A DNA stretch of 64,000 nt from Reticulitermes speratus (GCA_021186555.1 JAJKFL010000003.1:44985908-45049907), one strand, 5' to 3'. Positions 10,381 to 21,631 are shown, counted from the stretch's first letter. Notes: generated by a model from the letters alone, not told the origin. Made by a program: numbers and translations.

Positions 10381-10484
10381 GTATCAAATCGGCTCTTAAT
10401 GAACTTCTAAAAATTATGGCGTCAATGTTCAGTAAAATTGCTAATTTACATTATCTCGCCAGGGCTAAGATATGTACTGTATCA

Positions 10485-10760
10485 GGGGTGGCCACACCGT
10501 AGCTGGCGCACGTCAATGGAACGGTTCGCGCAAGTTGGTTCTAAAATAATAATATTCAGGTCGTTTACATGCACACGACGCTGAGATTCTCTAACGTGAG
10601 GGAGACATAACTAACTGAAAATAAACTTTTGTAGTTGGATGAAGAGAAATAAGAAGCCGTCAAATAAAAAAAAATATTAGTTTATTGTAATTATTAATGC
10701 GTGACTCTTGCGTAAGTTGCGTCGTAAACTGCGGCTGCAGAAGCCTGTATACGAAAGGTT
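10485..10760. mobile_element. Possible non-autonomous hAT-like element
   Basis: The left edge caggggtggccacacc resembles the caggggtggcc start common at hAT termini, followed by GC-rich ctggcgcacgtc. A GC-rich reversed counterpart (gcgtcgtaaactgcggctgc) lies near 10717-10736. I could not align a full inverted repeat or find an 8-bp duplication, so this is tentative. Confidence 0.25.
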
Positions 10761-11024
10761 CAACTGACGGGCCGTGCGTGAATATCATAAGCAGAGAACG
10801 GAACTGTCAAAATGTCCCGTTGAAGCTTCGGCGAGGTTTACACCAGTAACGCTCAGACAAATGTCACAGAAATTCAAAAGCACAATCAATAGACCTGTCT
10901 ATAAAACCCTATAATATTCCAGTACTTTCATAAAAGACTGGTGTACCGGTACTACAAATTACTTCACGTTTTTTAAATTCTATGTACGTAGCCGTAGACA
11001 ATACAGGCCTGAATATTAAAGTTT

Positions 11025-11195
11025 TATAGGATATGACGCCGTATTTATTGGTAGTTACCGATGTTTCGAAGGAGCTTGCTGCCACCGTCTTGAAGAGTAG
11101 TCGAACTAACCTGAAGATGGAGGCAGCAAGCAGCTGCGAAACGTCTGTATATAATCACCGCTCAATACGTCGTCATATTCCTGCAGCACTTAGAA
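11025..11195. mobile_element. PLE-like inverted pair (foldback)
   Basis: Two copies of the same terminal segment face each other. The left, on the minus strand, spans 11028-11105 with gatgtttcgaaggagc. The right, on the plus strand, has CTGAAGA at 11111-11117, a stem-loop rich in gcagc, and GAAACG at 11138-11143. The right arm ends in gtcgtcatattcctgcag, the reverse of the left arm's tataggatatgacgcc. Similar facing pairs sit at 28318 and 31790. Confidence 0.5.
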
Positions 11196-11229
11196 AACCT
11201 CAAGTAACACAAAGTAGGCCCTGTTGTTG

Positions 11230-11640
11230 AATTTTCTTGAGCTACGAACAGATACGAACTACGAGAACTAGCTTCTGGTGTGTGTGGACGGCTCGCGTGC
11301 CCTCCTGCATTGTTTACCGGAAGATATGTACCGGTCTCTGTTCTGATGTGACCAGTCCGCCATTGTGTTTTACCTATAGGGCGTGCACGTTGATGAGTGG
11401 CGCATTGATTCGGTGGCGCTGAAGCGGGCCACTAGCGCCACGCTTGAGAAGTTGACAGGTGGAGGAGACGGAGACTACTGGCGACAGAGATTGATAGCAT
11501 GCTTGTGCAGCACCGTCTTTCAGGACTTTTTAATGTCGTTTGCCTCAAGTTTCTTGATTCTTACTTTTTTATTTATGTACGTTTTGCTCTTGTGTTCTTG
11601 CGTTTCTGACTGTCTCTCCCTCTACTAGGCCTACTCAAGT
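11230..11640. other. GC-richer unassigned block
   Basis: Clearly richer in CG dinucleotides than its surroundings, with an 8-bp inverted pair (gtggcgct and agcgccac, about 11413-11443). Three overlapping plus-strand frames cover it, none with convincing splice borders. It might be a promoter-proximal or old exonic region, or an element edge. I do not recognise it. Confidence 0.25.
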
Positions 11641-11895
11641 TCGCCTCTTGGGTCACAGTTTAGACGCAATCTGTTTGCCTTCATCGTTACTGAGTCATTC
11701 AGAGCAACATACGATGTCTCTACGTTACACAATAGTAATGCACAGTCTGAAACACTTCTGTCGTTCCAAGGCCCGGAAGATGGTAAAGGCCAGTCGTTTA
11801 AACTTGAAATTTTGTCTGTATTGCGTGAAATGAGAACGTTTTAACCATTTATAAGAAAAATCAGTACGATATCCTTGTTTGATTGTCTGTACTGG

Positions 11896-12099
11896 ATTTT
11901 TTTTTTTGTGGTGAAGGGCCCCGCAGCAGATGCTACGATGTAATGGAGCACCGGTGGAATGAAATTGACAGAGGAAACCCAAAGTACTCGGAGAAAAACC
12001 TGTCCCAGTGCCACTTTGTCCACCACAAATCCTACATGGACTGACCCGGGCCTCCGCGGGGAGATGCCGGCGACTAGCCGCCTGAGCCATGGCACGGCC
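11896..12099 (-). mobile_element. SINE-C with perfect 10-bp target-site duplication
   Basis: The minus-strand element runs from a tRNA-like head (tggctcaggcggctag) at 12099, through the body gtggcactgggacaggt, to a poly(A) end seen as the T run at 11897-11907. It is flanked by tctgtactgg at 11886-11895 and 12100-12109. It lacks the middle segment (the gacgcaccgcagccttaagg region) present in the 62670 copy, so it is an internally shorter variant. Confidence 0.88.
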
Positions 12100-12144
12100 T
12101 CTGTACTGGCTTAATAAAATCTTAACGTGTGCTAAATAACACCA

Positions 12145-12645
12145 TGGAATAGAGTCCTTTTGGATAAACTAACAGTTCCTCAGGTAGCCAAGGAATCCCC
12201 CCGTATTTTATGGAAACCGAAGGTTTATCAACGTGTTTACAAGCCGGCCACTTGTTCCTGTCCTGAGTCATATCAGTCCAGTCCAAGCCCTCCCATCCTG
12301 TCTCTTTTAAAATCCATTTTATAATATCCTAGCATCTGCATCGTGGTCTTTTTAGTTGTCTGTTTCCTTCAGCTTTTCCCAACAAAACCATGTATGCATT
12401 TGTCCTCCCTCCATACATGCTATATGACCCGCCCATTTCATCCTGCTTGATTGTACACGCTAATAATATTTGGTGAGTAGCACAAACCATGAAGCTACTC
12501 ATTATGTAATTTTCTATATTCTTCGACTTTTCTTCTTCCCTCTTAGGCCTAATTATCTTTCTCAGCATCCTATTCTCGAACACCTTCAACCCATGTTCCT
12601 CCCTTAATCTGAGAGACCAAGTAACACCAGGTCTGTGCACAGGCT
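12145..12645 (-). pseudogene. LINE-R reverse-transcriptase C-terminus and 3' tail
   Basis: Minus-strand coding begins near 12640 with the motif REEHGLKVFENRMLRKI, continues through a region ending GRTNAYMVLLGKAEGN, and reaches a stop by 12329. Similarity resumes in other frames down to aaaccttcggtttccataaa (about 12215). It then enters the shared 3' tail with ggactctattccatgg at 12145. Frameshifts and stops make it dead. Matching tails at 5415-5500 and 16630-16725 establish the family. Confidence 0.75.
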
Positions 12646-13730
12646 ATAAGAAAACGTAGATTTGCCCTCTCTTCTCTTTCGTGTTTCCTGCCACTAATAT
12701 AACAGAAAATATCCGAAGGTATTGTGACATTTACCCCGCAGTGTTTTCATTACCATAACAGCCACGACTCTTAGAGCGATAAAAAGTTTTTGCGGTACAA
12801 ATATGACACTTATTTGAATGTATTATATTTAATAACGGTAATGAACTATATTTATTAGGGAATAACTTAATAGAATTCCTTCTTTAAAAGTTTTGTATGC
12901 TGTACATGGTGAATATTTAGGTCTTCTGGAAGGTACAACAAACCTTCGAAGTGTCGGTAGCTATTTACCAGTCAAAGCAGCGTATCTTCGCAAAATGTTA
13001 GAGTCTGCAGGAACACCGCTGTGAGAACCTAAAACCTAAAATCCTATTATACGTGGAGTTCCAGAAATGCTTTACCAATCATAAAAGTTAACAGGCTATT
13101 ACTAATTTAGTTAAAAAACACCAATTAAACACCATTAAAATTTCAACAGTCTTTGTGCTGGCATATTATAAATACATTAGGGACAGACCTCAGTTTTTTT
13201 CTCTATGCGTCTCTTACTCAGAGAGCAAATTTCAGATTGCGATATAAGATACATTGATTTCTACTTAAAATTCTTGAATAAATATATCCTCTACTGCTTG
13301 GACGGAAAGTGTTAAGAAAGCCAAGGCATAGCTATGTCACTCTGTGATTTCCTTCGTGTCTCCTGTCTGAAGAACCTTCTTCCTTTTTTCTTTAAGACGA
13401 CATTGCTTTTTTTTAGATGTCAAGTCTCAAGTAATTAATGCGTTGGGTTAATGCTCGCTGGAACACAACACTCGTCAGACTACAAGTGTTTTGTAACTGA
13501 TGGAACAGTGTGATGGCACAGTCAGGCACACGGCACCTACAAAATGCAAGTATGTACTCCACCCTGAAATACACACAAATCTTTCGATATCGCAGGAGAC
13601 AAATTGCAGACAATGCTGACAGGAACAAGAAAGTGATAGGAATGTGTCTTACTTAAGTAAATAAAGAATGTTTACTTTGTTGTTTGCTACTTTTGTACAT
13701 AATTAGTCGTTATGTGCATTTATCGTGGAT
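12646..13730. other. Unannotated sequence
   Basis: AT-rich with no recognised element; the short minus-strand frame at 13413-13628 has no support. Confidence 0.4.
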
Positions 13731-13745
13731 ACATAGGCTCTTCAG

Positions 13746-14011
13746 CCGATCCCAGTGGCCGCGTGGTCTAAGGCGTGGGTCTACGGCCGCTCGCTTGCTG
13801 GGATTGTGGGTTCCAATCCCGCCGGGGGCATGGATGTCTGTCTCTTGTGAGTATTGTGTGTTGTCAGCTAGAGGTCTCTGCGACGGGCTGGTCACTCGTC
13901 CAGACGAGTCGTACCGAGTGTGATGTGTCTATAAAGTGTGTGATCGCGAAACCTCGAACAATGAGGAGTCCTAGGCCCCCTAGGGGCTGTCGAGCCATAG
14001 GAAAATAAAAG
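13746..14011 (+). mobile_element. SINE-A with perfect 15-bp target-site duplication
   Basis: The head gatcccagtggccgcgtggt carries an A box (tggccgcgtggtctaagg) and a slightly mutated B box (gggttccaatccc). The body runs through gtctgtctcttgtgag and ends gctgtcgagccatagg with an A-rich tail. The 15-bp string acataggctcttcag flanks it at 13731-13745 and 14012-14026, without a mismatch. Overlapping frames such as those at 13684-14008 are shadows of the SINE. Confidence 0.93.
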
Positions 14012-14104
14012 ACATAGGCTCTTCAGGCGTTCTGTACTAAGAAAAAAAGAACTCCTATACGGAGGCCCCACCCTTCGCTCCGTCTGTCCAGTTGTGTTAC
14101 CTAA

Positions 14105-14180
14105 TATAAGTATTCCCTGACGATGGCCCATTTCGGCCGAAAAATAATTTTCACATACATAATAAACATCATTATTTGTG
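14105..14180 (+). mobile_element. PLE-like terminus with hammerhead-like motif
   Basis: CTGACGA at 14117-14123 is followed by one extra base, a 4-bp stem II (GGCC 14125-14128 with GGCC 14135-14138) and GAAA at 14139-14142. Stem III and stem I are not clear. The one-base offset before stem II is shared with the other copies. It lies next to an ATT microsatellite. Confidence 0.4.
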
Positions 14181-14190
14181 ATCGAAGGTG

Positions 14191-14192
<2 letters not shown>

Positions 14193-14227
<35 letters not shown>
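14193..14227 (+). repeat. (ATT)n microsatellite
   Basis: About eleven perfect units. The isoleucine run in local open frames comes from this repeat. Confidence 0.95.
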
Positions 14228-14470
14228 ACAATGTTCTGTCGTTCTCATCTTGCTAAGGGAACACTATTCCTCAGAACTTCATCACACAGAATTATTGAAT
14301 TTACACTTCCTCGATTATTTATTTTCAGTGCTGTTCCTGTTTTGGAATCTCCATAACACGTACTTGTGCCCAATATTACTGGGCACTCAAATCGTGGATA
14401 AGATGGGACAGACATGGAGTACGAACTGGGAGATGAGATATTTTAGTCCAAAAGCCTGAAAGAAAAAGTC

Positions 14471-14890
14471 CACACAGTATATATTGTCATGAAATTTGGT
14501 ATAGCAGTTTCTTACAACATTTGTCAACCAAGCGTTATTTTTTAAAATAGGCTCAGTAACAGGCACTTTATTTGGGGTGTAAATAGTTATCTACTGGTGT
14601 TTTTATATTTCTTGGCTAGTCTGGATGAAATTCGGTACGAAAAATGTCTACGTAATGCTGACGAATGCTTTCGAGTTTCGTAAAAATCGGTGCATCGAAG
14701 GCCGTAATTCAATTAAGTGCGTAAATAAAATGTAGACTTATTTTCCACACATTTAGTCTGATTCGGATAAAATTCGGCACAGAAGATGTTTACAAAAATT
14801 CGTAGCGTGATTATGTATTTCGTGAAAATCGGCACAGTGAAATTGTTCTTTTTCATTTGTTTGTGAACTTTGGCTAGGAGTAAATTTCGT
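14471..14890 (+). repeat. Degenerate tandem repeat, period ~136-142 bp
   Basis: The string catgaaatttggta at 14488 recurs as gatgaaattcggtac at 14624 and gataaaattcggcac at 14766. The two later units also share tttcg(t)aaaatcgg further along (14674-14690 and 14819-14833). Units have diverged strongly, so the array is old. Similar single strings occur near 27926 and 36403. Confidence 0.6.
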
Positions 14891-15177
14891 AAATCATTGT
14901 TTTATTTAAATTTTATGAAATAAAATTTATGAATACTGAATTAAATGTCTGTCTTTCGCCATTTTAGTGCTAAATTCTATCACTACAGTACAAAGTGCGA
15001 ATTTCATAATTTCGTTGCTCTCAGCTGAATAATGTTCTGGATTTTAATTAGGATCTAAATAAATTAGCTTATATTTTGTACTAGCGAATGTGCTGACTGT
15101 ACTGAGATATGAAAAGTATCTCACCAAAGGACGTAATTTAACATATATTTGTACAGTAAAACTGTATGGTCAAAATA

Positions 15178-15465
15178 GAGAGAGAGAGAGAGACGACGAC
15201 GAAAGAAAGGGAAGGAAAAGGAAGAATGAAAGAAAGGAAAATCGCAAGTAACAAACAAAAAATCAAAGGCAGGAAGGAAATAAGGACGATACAATTAAGG
15301 CATCTGAGAGAGAGGAGAGGAGAGAAGAGAAGAATAAAAAGATGAAAAAATAGAGAAAGTGAAGGAGAGAAACAGAAGAACATATGGGTAGAAAGAATGA
15401 GACATATATGCAAGCCTATAGAGAGAGATAGAAGAGAGAAAGAAAGAATAATAGGAAAAGTAAAA
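15178..15465 (+). repeat. Purine-rich tract with (GA)n
   Basis: About 290 bp in which the plus strand is dominated by a and g, with uninterrupted ga runs at 15177-15194 and several later. Long polypurine strands can form triplex structures. The leucine/serine-rich minus-strand frame at 15138-15578 is a consequence of the composition. Confidence 0.8.
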
Positions 15466-16095
15466 ATACGGTATTTTATTTCGATTTGTACGATGCTGCC
15501 AGCAGCAGAAGTTGCTACCCCTTCGTAATGATTGGTATCGACAAACAGCCAGCATCTTTTGCACCGTGGTGTGTTCAAAGGTTAGCGTATGCTTACTAGG
15601 TAGCTTACTCCACTTATTGTTTGAGCTGCAGTTAGGTTTGTTTGAACATGGAGCCGCGTGTTTGGATTCAAAACATTCTTAAAATGTCATATTCGCGTTT
15701 TAAACTTGTTTGATTGATATGAATGGAAACCGTTTACTGGGTTTTGGAAAACGTTCTTTCTCTGTGACGTGCAGAAAATACAGAAATGTGAATGTGTCCA
15801 CACATCCGCAGTTGATGTGCAGAATATGTCGCGTAATGTAAGAGGGTCTACTTCAGAATGCGTGTGTAACATACGACTACAACAACCGTATGAAATTAAA
15901 TATTTTGTAAGTATGGAAGTCCAGACGGCGAGGGAGATGTAAAGTACGTAGATCTACACTTCAGGCAAATAACAGTATTTGAAGTAGGTCTCTCGCATTA
16001 AGAGGAAAACACTGGCTTTTGTTATTCGATAACAGGATGCTGATGTGAATGCTTGCCTACAAGGGAGGAAAAAACGGAAGGCTGGAAAGAACTGC
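15466..16095. other. Unannotated sequence
   Basis: Nothing recognised. Confidence 0.4.
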
Positions 16096-16098
16096 GCG

Positions 16099-16400
16099 AT
16101 GTATGTATGTGTGTATGTATATAAGTGTGTGTATGTGTGCATGCATGTATGTATGTATGTGTAGGTATGTATGCATGTATGTACGAATAAATATATTCAT
16201 TCTGTAGTCTGTCTTACGATAGGTCCATAGCCTCTTCCAAAGCGAGTTCTCCACAGAGTGCGATATAGTGCTTCCTCTTTCAATTTCCAGTTTCCTGTCG
16301 TTTCCTTAAGGTTAACCAGTAGCTGCTTGCGTCTTCTTTCTCGTCTTCCCGTCACTTCTATCATTCCCTCTATCTGTACAAACATATATGGGTTCAAATA
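16099..16400 (-). mobile_element. LINE-W 3' end with microsatellite tail
   Basis: The minus-strand frame from 16397 ends GRRERRRKQLLVNLKE, then EEALYRTLWRTRFGRGYG and a stop. From memory this is the end of a widespread insect retroelement ORF. The 3' untranslated region is very short and runs into a tetranucleotide repeat (gtat on the plus strand, 16099-16185). The intact C-terminus with truncated 5' portion fits target-primed insertion. Confidence 0.65.
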
Positions 16401-16489
16401 TTATTATGGTAATCAAACGAATGAGGACACGATATATAATACGTTTGACACGCACAGAGATAGAAGAAATATGTATACAGAGCTATAAT

Positions 16490-16740
16490 GGAAAGCCCTG
16501 AACGAAAGAAACCACTTGGAAGACCTAAGCATAAATGGGAGTATAATATTAAAATGGATATTAAGTAGAATGGTATGTATTGGACTCTCTTCGTCTCCCT
16601 CAGAATAGGGACCAGTGTTGGGCTTTTTTGATCATGGTAATGAACTTTCTGGTTCCATTAAATGCGGAAAACCTGTTAAATAGCTGAATATATATTAGCC
16701 TGTCAAGAGAGTCTGCTCCATGTGTTAGTTACTTAGTTAA
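16490..16740 (+). mobile_element. LINE-R 3' fragment
   Basis: It begins in the region coding the last part of the LINE-R ORF (cttggaagacctaagcat, ttaaaatggat) and runs through gaactttctggttccatt into the shared tail gtctgctccatg. It lies back to back with the minus-strand LINE-W fragment. Several stops interrupt the frame. Confidence 0.7.
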
Positions 16741-16864
16741 TATTGTTAGTATTTACTATGTAATTCAACGTCAAGGAAAAATACTCTTAATGTATGTTGC
16801 ATATTATTGTTAAAAAGTAAAAATTGACAAGAAGAAATTACAAACATCTTAATGTCTTTGTATT

Positions 16865-16887
16865 TTGTTTGTTTGTTTGTTTGTTTT
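16865..16887 (+). repeat. (GTTT)n microsatellite
   Basis: Five tetranucleotide units. Confidence 0.9.
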
Positions 16888-17337
16888 ATGATTCACACAA
16901 ACACACTTCTGTGGTCAGATACTCTTCATTTGATTTGCCGTACACCTTATCTGGTGGCACCATCGTTTGCACAGACGACTGCAGCAATGTAAAAGTATTC
17001 TAGTTCTATCTTGGCACTTTTCTTGAAAACGATAAATCGCATTTAGAACGAGTATTTGTACCTGTAATTTCTGCTTCAAGAACAGCACTGTCACTGCAAC
17101 TTATTTCTTTATTTACTGCTTTCCGATTTACAGCTTCTCTTTTTCTCCTATTCTCTCTTTTCCTTTCCTCTCCTTTCCTTTCCATTCCTTTCCATCCTTC
17201 TCTCGTCAAAATACATTCGTACTTTATTCACTCGCCAAGATCTCGCTTAGGAGATTGAATCTTGTTTCTGTGAGTCAGCTTTTCTGATGACCTGAAAAGT
17301 TGTTGAAACTTTATTTATTATTTAAAATGAACTGCCT

Positions 17338-17592
17338 ATCCCGGTGGCCACGCGGTCTAAGACGGAGGTATTTGGCCGCTCGCTTGGTGGGATTGCGGGT
17401 TCGAATCCCGCCGGGGGCATGGACGTCTGTCTCTTGTGAATGTTGTGTTTTGTGAGGTAGAGGTATTTGTGAGGGCCGATCCCTCAGAGGATACCTACCG
17501 AGTGTGGTGTGTCTTAACTGAGTGTGATCTCGACACCTCAACAATGAGGTGGCCTAGGCCCGAGTAGTTCTGTTGCGCCACAAGAAAACAAA
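17338..17592 (+). mobile_element. SINE-A
   Basis: Head tatcccggtggccacgcggt with the B box gggttcgaatccc, body gtctgtctcttgtgaatg, and end ttgcgccacaagaaaac. Compared with the 13746 and 38113 copies it has diverged more. I did not find a clear target-site duplication. The minus-strand frame 17311-17544 is a SINE shadow. Just upstream ctgatgacctgaaaag is weakly like a PLE motif. Confidence 0.85.
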
Positions 17593-18500
17593 ATTGCAAG
17601 GTACTCTCTTAATTGGTGTTGTTTGGCGCATTTAGAAGCGTGATGCAGTGTGATCTCCTTTCGGAACGCCAAGCTCCCGACTAACCGTAGACATATAATT
17701 ACAATAATGACATAGGTGCGTGGTAAAGGTATAGTAAGTAATGTAAGAACAATAAGACTTTTTCGTTATAGATAAAGATATACCACGGTAACAAGGTTTA
17801 TTAATTAACTATAAAAACAATAGGTAAAGCAATAACATCACCCAAAGTGACTATTGGATCTATTCAGTTCCTATGTGGACACAACATACAAAAGACATAA
17901 GATACAACGTACATACGTGTCCGTTATTTCTTATTTGGTGTTACGTTTTACTATAACTGAGGCATACAGCATCTAACAGGATGTTTGATATACTGAGGTA
18001 GTAGTCAAAGCCACTGATCATGTCTGTGATTAGAGATGAATGAAGCCTTTTGCAGGATATACATACCACGTACGAAATACATATAGTACAATAAATGTAT
18101 TATATTTTAAACATAAAATGTGTTAAATTGGTGAAAATGTTTGTGATTTCTTTAGGCACTGTAAGACGAGTTTGCCAGTGGGTTATCTAAGATTTATACT
18201 CAGTCATATTAATTTATTTGTGGTTTTCTGATAACACTACAAGTAACTCAAAATGTACAAGTTCATATAGTAGTATGATTGATCAATTAGAAAGGATTTG
18301 GAAGGAAGTGGTCATTGCCTAATTGAAGTACTGTCCAGGCATTTGCCTGGAGAGATTATGGAAAACAATTTAGACCTTCATGATAGCCAGTGTGCCTACC
18401 GAGATATGAATCGGGAACCTCCCGAGTAGTAGTCAGAAGAATCACCGCTTGAGTCGTGTTGCTTGATAAAATGTAGAGTCCTGGTTTTCCACCATAATAG
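17593..18500. other. Unannotated sequence
   Basis: AT-rich, no recognised element. Confidence 0.4.
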
Positions 18501-18504
18501 TAAA

Positions 18505-18765
18505 TTGAAAGGCAGGGTTGTCCCTATGCATGTCATGAAGGCGTTGGAGTTTGAAGATATAGCTCCATTCATTCTTAATCACGACACTAGATGGAGGTAA
18601 GTCGTCAGCTTCATGGCCCGACCGCTTCACCCCCCCCCCCCCCCCCTCGTACGCTCTGGAGAAAACAAAGGTCTCTAGTCTATACCACCTTTCGAACTTA
18701 GGTGTCTCGGTTATGTGGCACTTAGCCTAATCACTATACCAACTGAGCCATCCAAACTCCCGGTA
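18505..18765 (-). mobile_element. SINE-B with internal poly(C)
   Basis: Minus-strand head near 18765 (ggatggctcagttggtatag), degenerate B box, body with ctccattcattcttaatcac reversed, and end gttgtccctatgc at 18512. A run of 17 C at 18630-18646 interrupts the conserved middle, where other copies have only four or five C. Confidence 0.75.
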
Positions 18766-19340
18766 TTGTATCACATTGCATAGTACTCCCTCTCACTATG
18801 AGCATTATTTACAATTAAAACCATTAACTCCGTCTTTTAAATAACGTTTTAATTTGAGAGCTTGTGTTTTGGTTCCTGTAGTTTAGTCCCTATTTTGTAG
18901 TGCGGGAGAAACGGAAATGAAACTAGTTATCGAATTCCCGTTGTGACGGGCTCATCCTTTCACGTTTTCAAAAGCAAGTTGAATTTGCATATGAAACACA
19001 GGCAATGCGCAAGCCGCCAGGTCTGCATTATCTGTTGTTATCTCAGTTATACACTCCGACAGACGATTGTTTCCCGTCCCCTATTCGTTATGTTGTGGTT
19101 TGAACACACAGGCTATATGGGTTGCCGATCTGCATACTCTGTTTCTGTTGTGTGGCAAGATGAAGTCTAAATGCAAATTGCGCGAGAATTTGTTTGTGTT
19201 TATTACCAATTCAAACTTTAAAATGCTAATTTGCTTCGCCGTTTTCAAGTGTGAACATTCACATTTGTAACAAAAAGTGTTATTTTCACAACGCTACTTT
19301 CAATAAGAAACAGCAAGTTGTTTCGATGAGAAACATCGCC
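18766..19340. other. Unannotated sequence
   Basis: Two overlapping plus-strand frames near 18943-19270 have no support beyond openness. Confidence 0.4.
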
Positions 19341-19344
19341 CCGG

Positions 19345-19535
19345 AGAACAAGCAAATTAATTCCACACAGCACAGCTTCTCATGATAAGCTGATATTCGC
19401 TTATCTGAGCAAGAAATTCTCTCTGTTTTATGTAACCCGAACATTAATGGCTGTGTCCACAAGAGCCCTCCTCTGGTCCTCATCCTGACCCATAAGAACC
19501 CAGTCCAAACTCTTCTATTAAATATAATGTTGAGT
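19345..19535 (-). mobile_element. LINE-R 3' remnant (degenerate)
   Basis: Minus-strand similarity to the LINE-R end: tgtaacccgaacattaatgg, then gtccacaagagccctcctc, ggtcctcatcctgaccc and cagtccaaactcttc in the expected order. Old, with no usable frame. Confidence 0.45.
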
Positions 19536-19564
19536 GTAAACATACTGTGTATTGCCTATTGCTT

Positions 19565-19815
19565 AGGCTATGAAGGTCCACAAGGGAATAGAGGTATAGA
19601 TCTACTCTTTCTTTAACCTTGGCGCTAGATGGGGTGGGTGGTCAACGCCACGCTCCGGCCGCTTTACCCCCGGGAAAGAGACCCGGTACCCATTGTACAG
19701 GAGGCTGGGTGGGCCCCACGGCCGGTCTGGACAGGTGCAGGAAATCTCGCCCGCACCGGTATTCGATCCCCGGACCGTCTAGCCCGTAGCGAGTCGCTAT
19801 CCCTGCCCAATAGAC
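19565..19815 (-). mobile_element. SINE-B
   Basis: Minus-strand element with B box seen as ggtattcgatccccgg (about 19757) and body ctttacccccgggaaagag, tacccattgtacaggaggct. GC-rich and relatively well preserved in the middle. The open frames here are shadows. Confidence 0.75.
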
Positions 19816-21630
19816 ATTCACAGAAATGAATAATACTGATTTCTTCATTGCTTCGATTCTCTCTGCCTTCCTTTCTGTATTCTTTATGTTCTTCATTTCT
19901 TTCTTTTCCGCTTTCTTTCTTGTATTCTCCCTTCCCTACTTGAATGTGGTCACGATCATTTCGTGGAATTCAAGCTGCGTCGGATTTGTGTTCCTGAAAT
20001 CCGTATATGACACCTCGCGCAGCTTGCTAGTTGTTTACATGGTGAAGTTACAGACTGTGTGACAAAGACGACACCCAGAGCAGTCACGTTCTTGTGAGAA
20101 CCCACGAACTGTCACATAGATGTCATTCGTAGGAATACAAAATTTCCACCTTAATCACAATAAACCGAATTGTGATTAGTGTAGGAACAGTAGGTTAAGC
20201 TTATCAGTGTAGTAACTGTCATTAAAGTTAATACTGTATGCACCGTTGCAACGTTACGTTTGCTCTCTACTGGAGTACACACTTCTACTTCTTTAGTGCC
20301 TCTCGCTCGCATAAGTAACGATGTGGGTTTGTGCAGGACCTGCTACGTCAATTTGTCTGGCACGCTGAGGGGGATTCCCCATGCGTGGACTGATGATTGA
20401 AATGGTGAGGGTAAGTTAAGGTATTCGGCAGTTCGTTGCGAGGGAAGCAACGCTTGGGCATTTTTGGAGCGTGAATTTATGGATTCAATTCCACTGCTTC
20501 CTTTACCCCACCTAAGTTGGGATCTCCATAGTTGTCGTCGTTGCCGCCAGCACCAGCAGTATTCCTCACACACGTTGTGTTAGGAAAATGTTCGTTCCTT
20601 ACCATTGCAAGGTAGTTCTTGGTTTTGACCAGTTCTCAGTAGCAAGCAATAAACAGCAAGGCTTATCTTGCCATCCACCTTCAAAAAATAAATCGGAGTT
20701 TGAAGTCCTACTCACATTCGAGGCAGACCTAATGGTGGAAGGATAAGTCTCCAAATAACGTTGAAATTCCCACCCACGTCTTGTCTGATTATGCGTGGAC
20801 TTTTATACCAACACATTTTACCAAATATTACAGGGACATACCGGCCACGCCGAATAGAGCTGTAAGGCTCATGACTTGTATTGAGGAGATATCCGCTTCA
20901 AATATTGACTGGGCTGTCAAATATCCTGCCTGAATTTCTACATGGTTTTCTACAGTTCTTCGAGGCAAATTCCAGGATAGTTTGTCCACCTCAAATTAGG
21001 CCACTATTAGTCATTCAGTCACACAACATATGGCTGTGTAGTTTCAGTTACTGAAGGAGCCGTTAAACAAAGTATAAATATATAAATTTACAGGGACGAT
21101 CAAGCCATAATCACTAAGGACACTCTAGCAAGACCACTACTTCTGTTGGCCGAATATATACACCATCTGCTGTAACATCAAGACGCTCTATACTCGTATT
21201 TTGCCCACACAGTGTATTTACGTACCTTATATGATTCTTATAATTGACAGTGATTACTTCCCTAAGCAGGATTAACCGATTAGTTTTTGTCAAGGAGGTA
21301 TGCTGTGTTTTCTGTGAGTTATAACCTATATCCTTGAGTATTATCTACAGTAATTTATTGAGGACTGAAATTCGCCTCAGATAATATTTATACATTAATT
21401 TCCCACCTCAAGAGGAACACAAAATATCTCCATTACAAAGTCTGATCGGCTATTCCTTGTTAGGGACATAATCACTTTTTCCATAATTTCAAAATATTAA
21501 ATTGTGAAAGCAACCAGAATCATTGAAAATCTTCGATTCCCAAAGTTTCAACGAATTGAACTTAAATGGTAAGATTAGAAACTAATCTCCACAAATGTCA
21601 GTTGGGGTCGGACGAGGAACGTCTGGTCCT
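19816..21630. other. Unannotated sequence
   Basis: About 1.8 kb. The minus-strand frame 20343-20573 and the plus-strand frame 19826-20062 show no domain or splice support. No named repeat. Confidence 0.4.
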
Positions 21631-21631
21631 T

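Noticed and set aside
11725..12095. Minus-strand frames of 121 and 84 codons
   Set aside because: Both lie over a SINE-C and its flank; different frames of the same repeat.
13746..13830. tRNA-like sequences at SINE heads (also 30790-30857, 35562-35630, 38113-38195)
   Set aside because: They have A and B boxes but are followed by SINE bodies and tails, and most cannot form a complete cloverleaf. They are promoter heads, not tRNA genes.
15138..15578. 146-codon minus-strand frame resembling a membrane protein
   Set aside because: Leucine/serine/phenylalanine content is forced by the polypurine tract.
17287..17325. CTGATGA...GAAAC string before a SINE-A
   Set aside because: The spacing fits a hammerhead core but no stem II can be drawn, so I did not count it.
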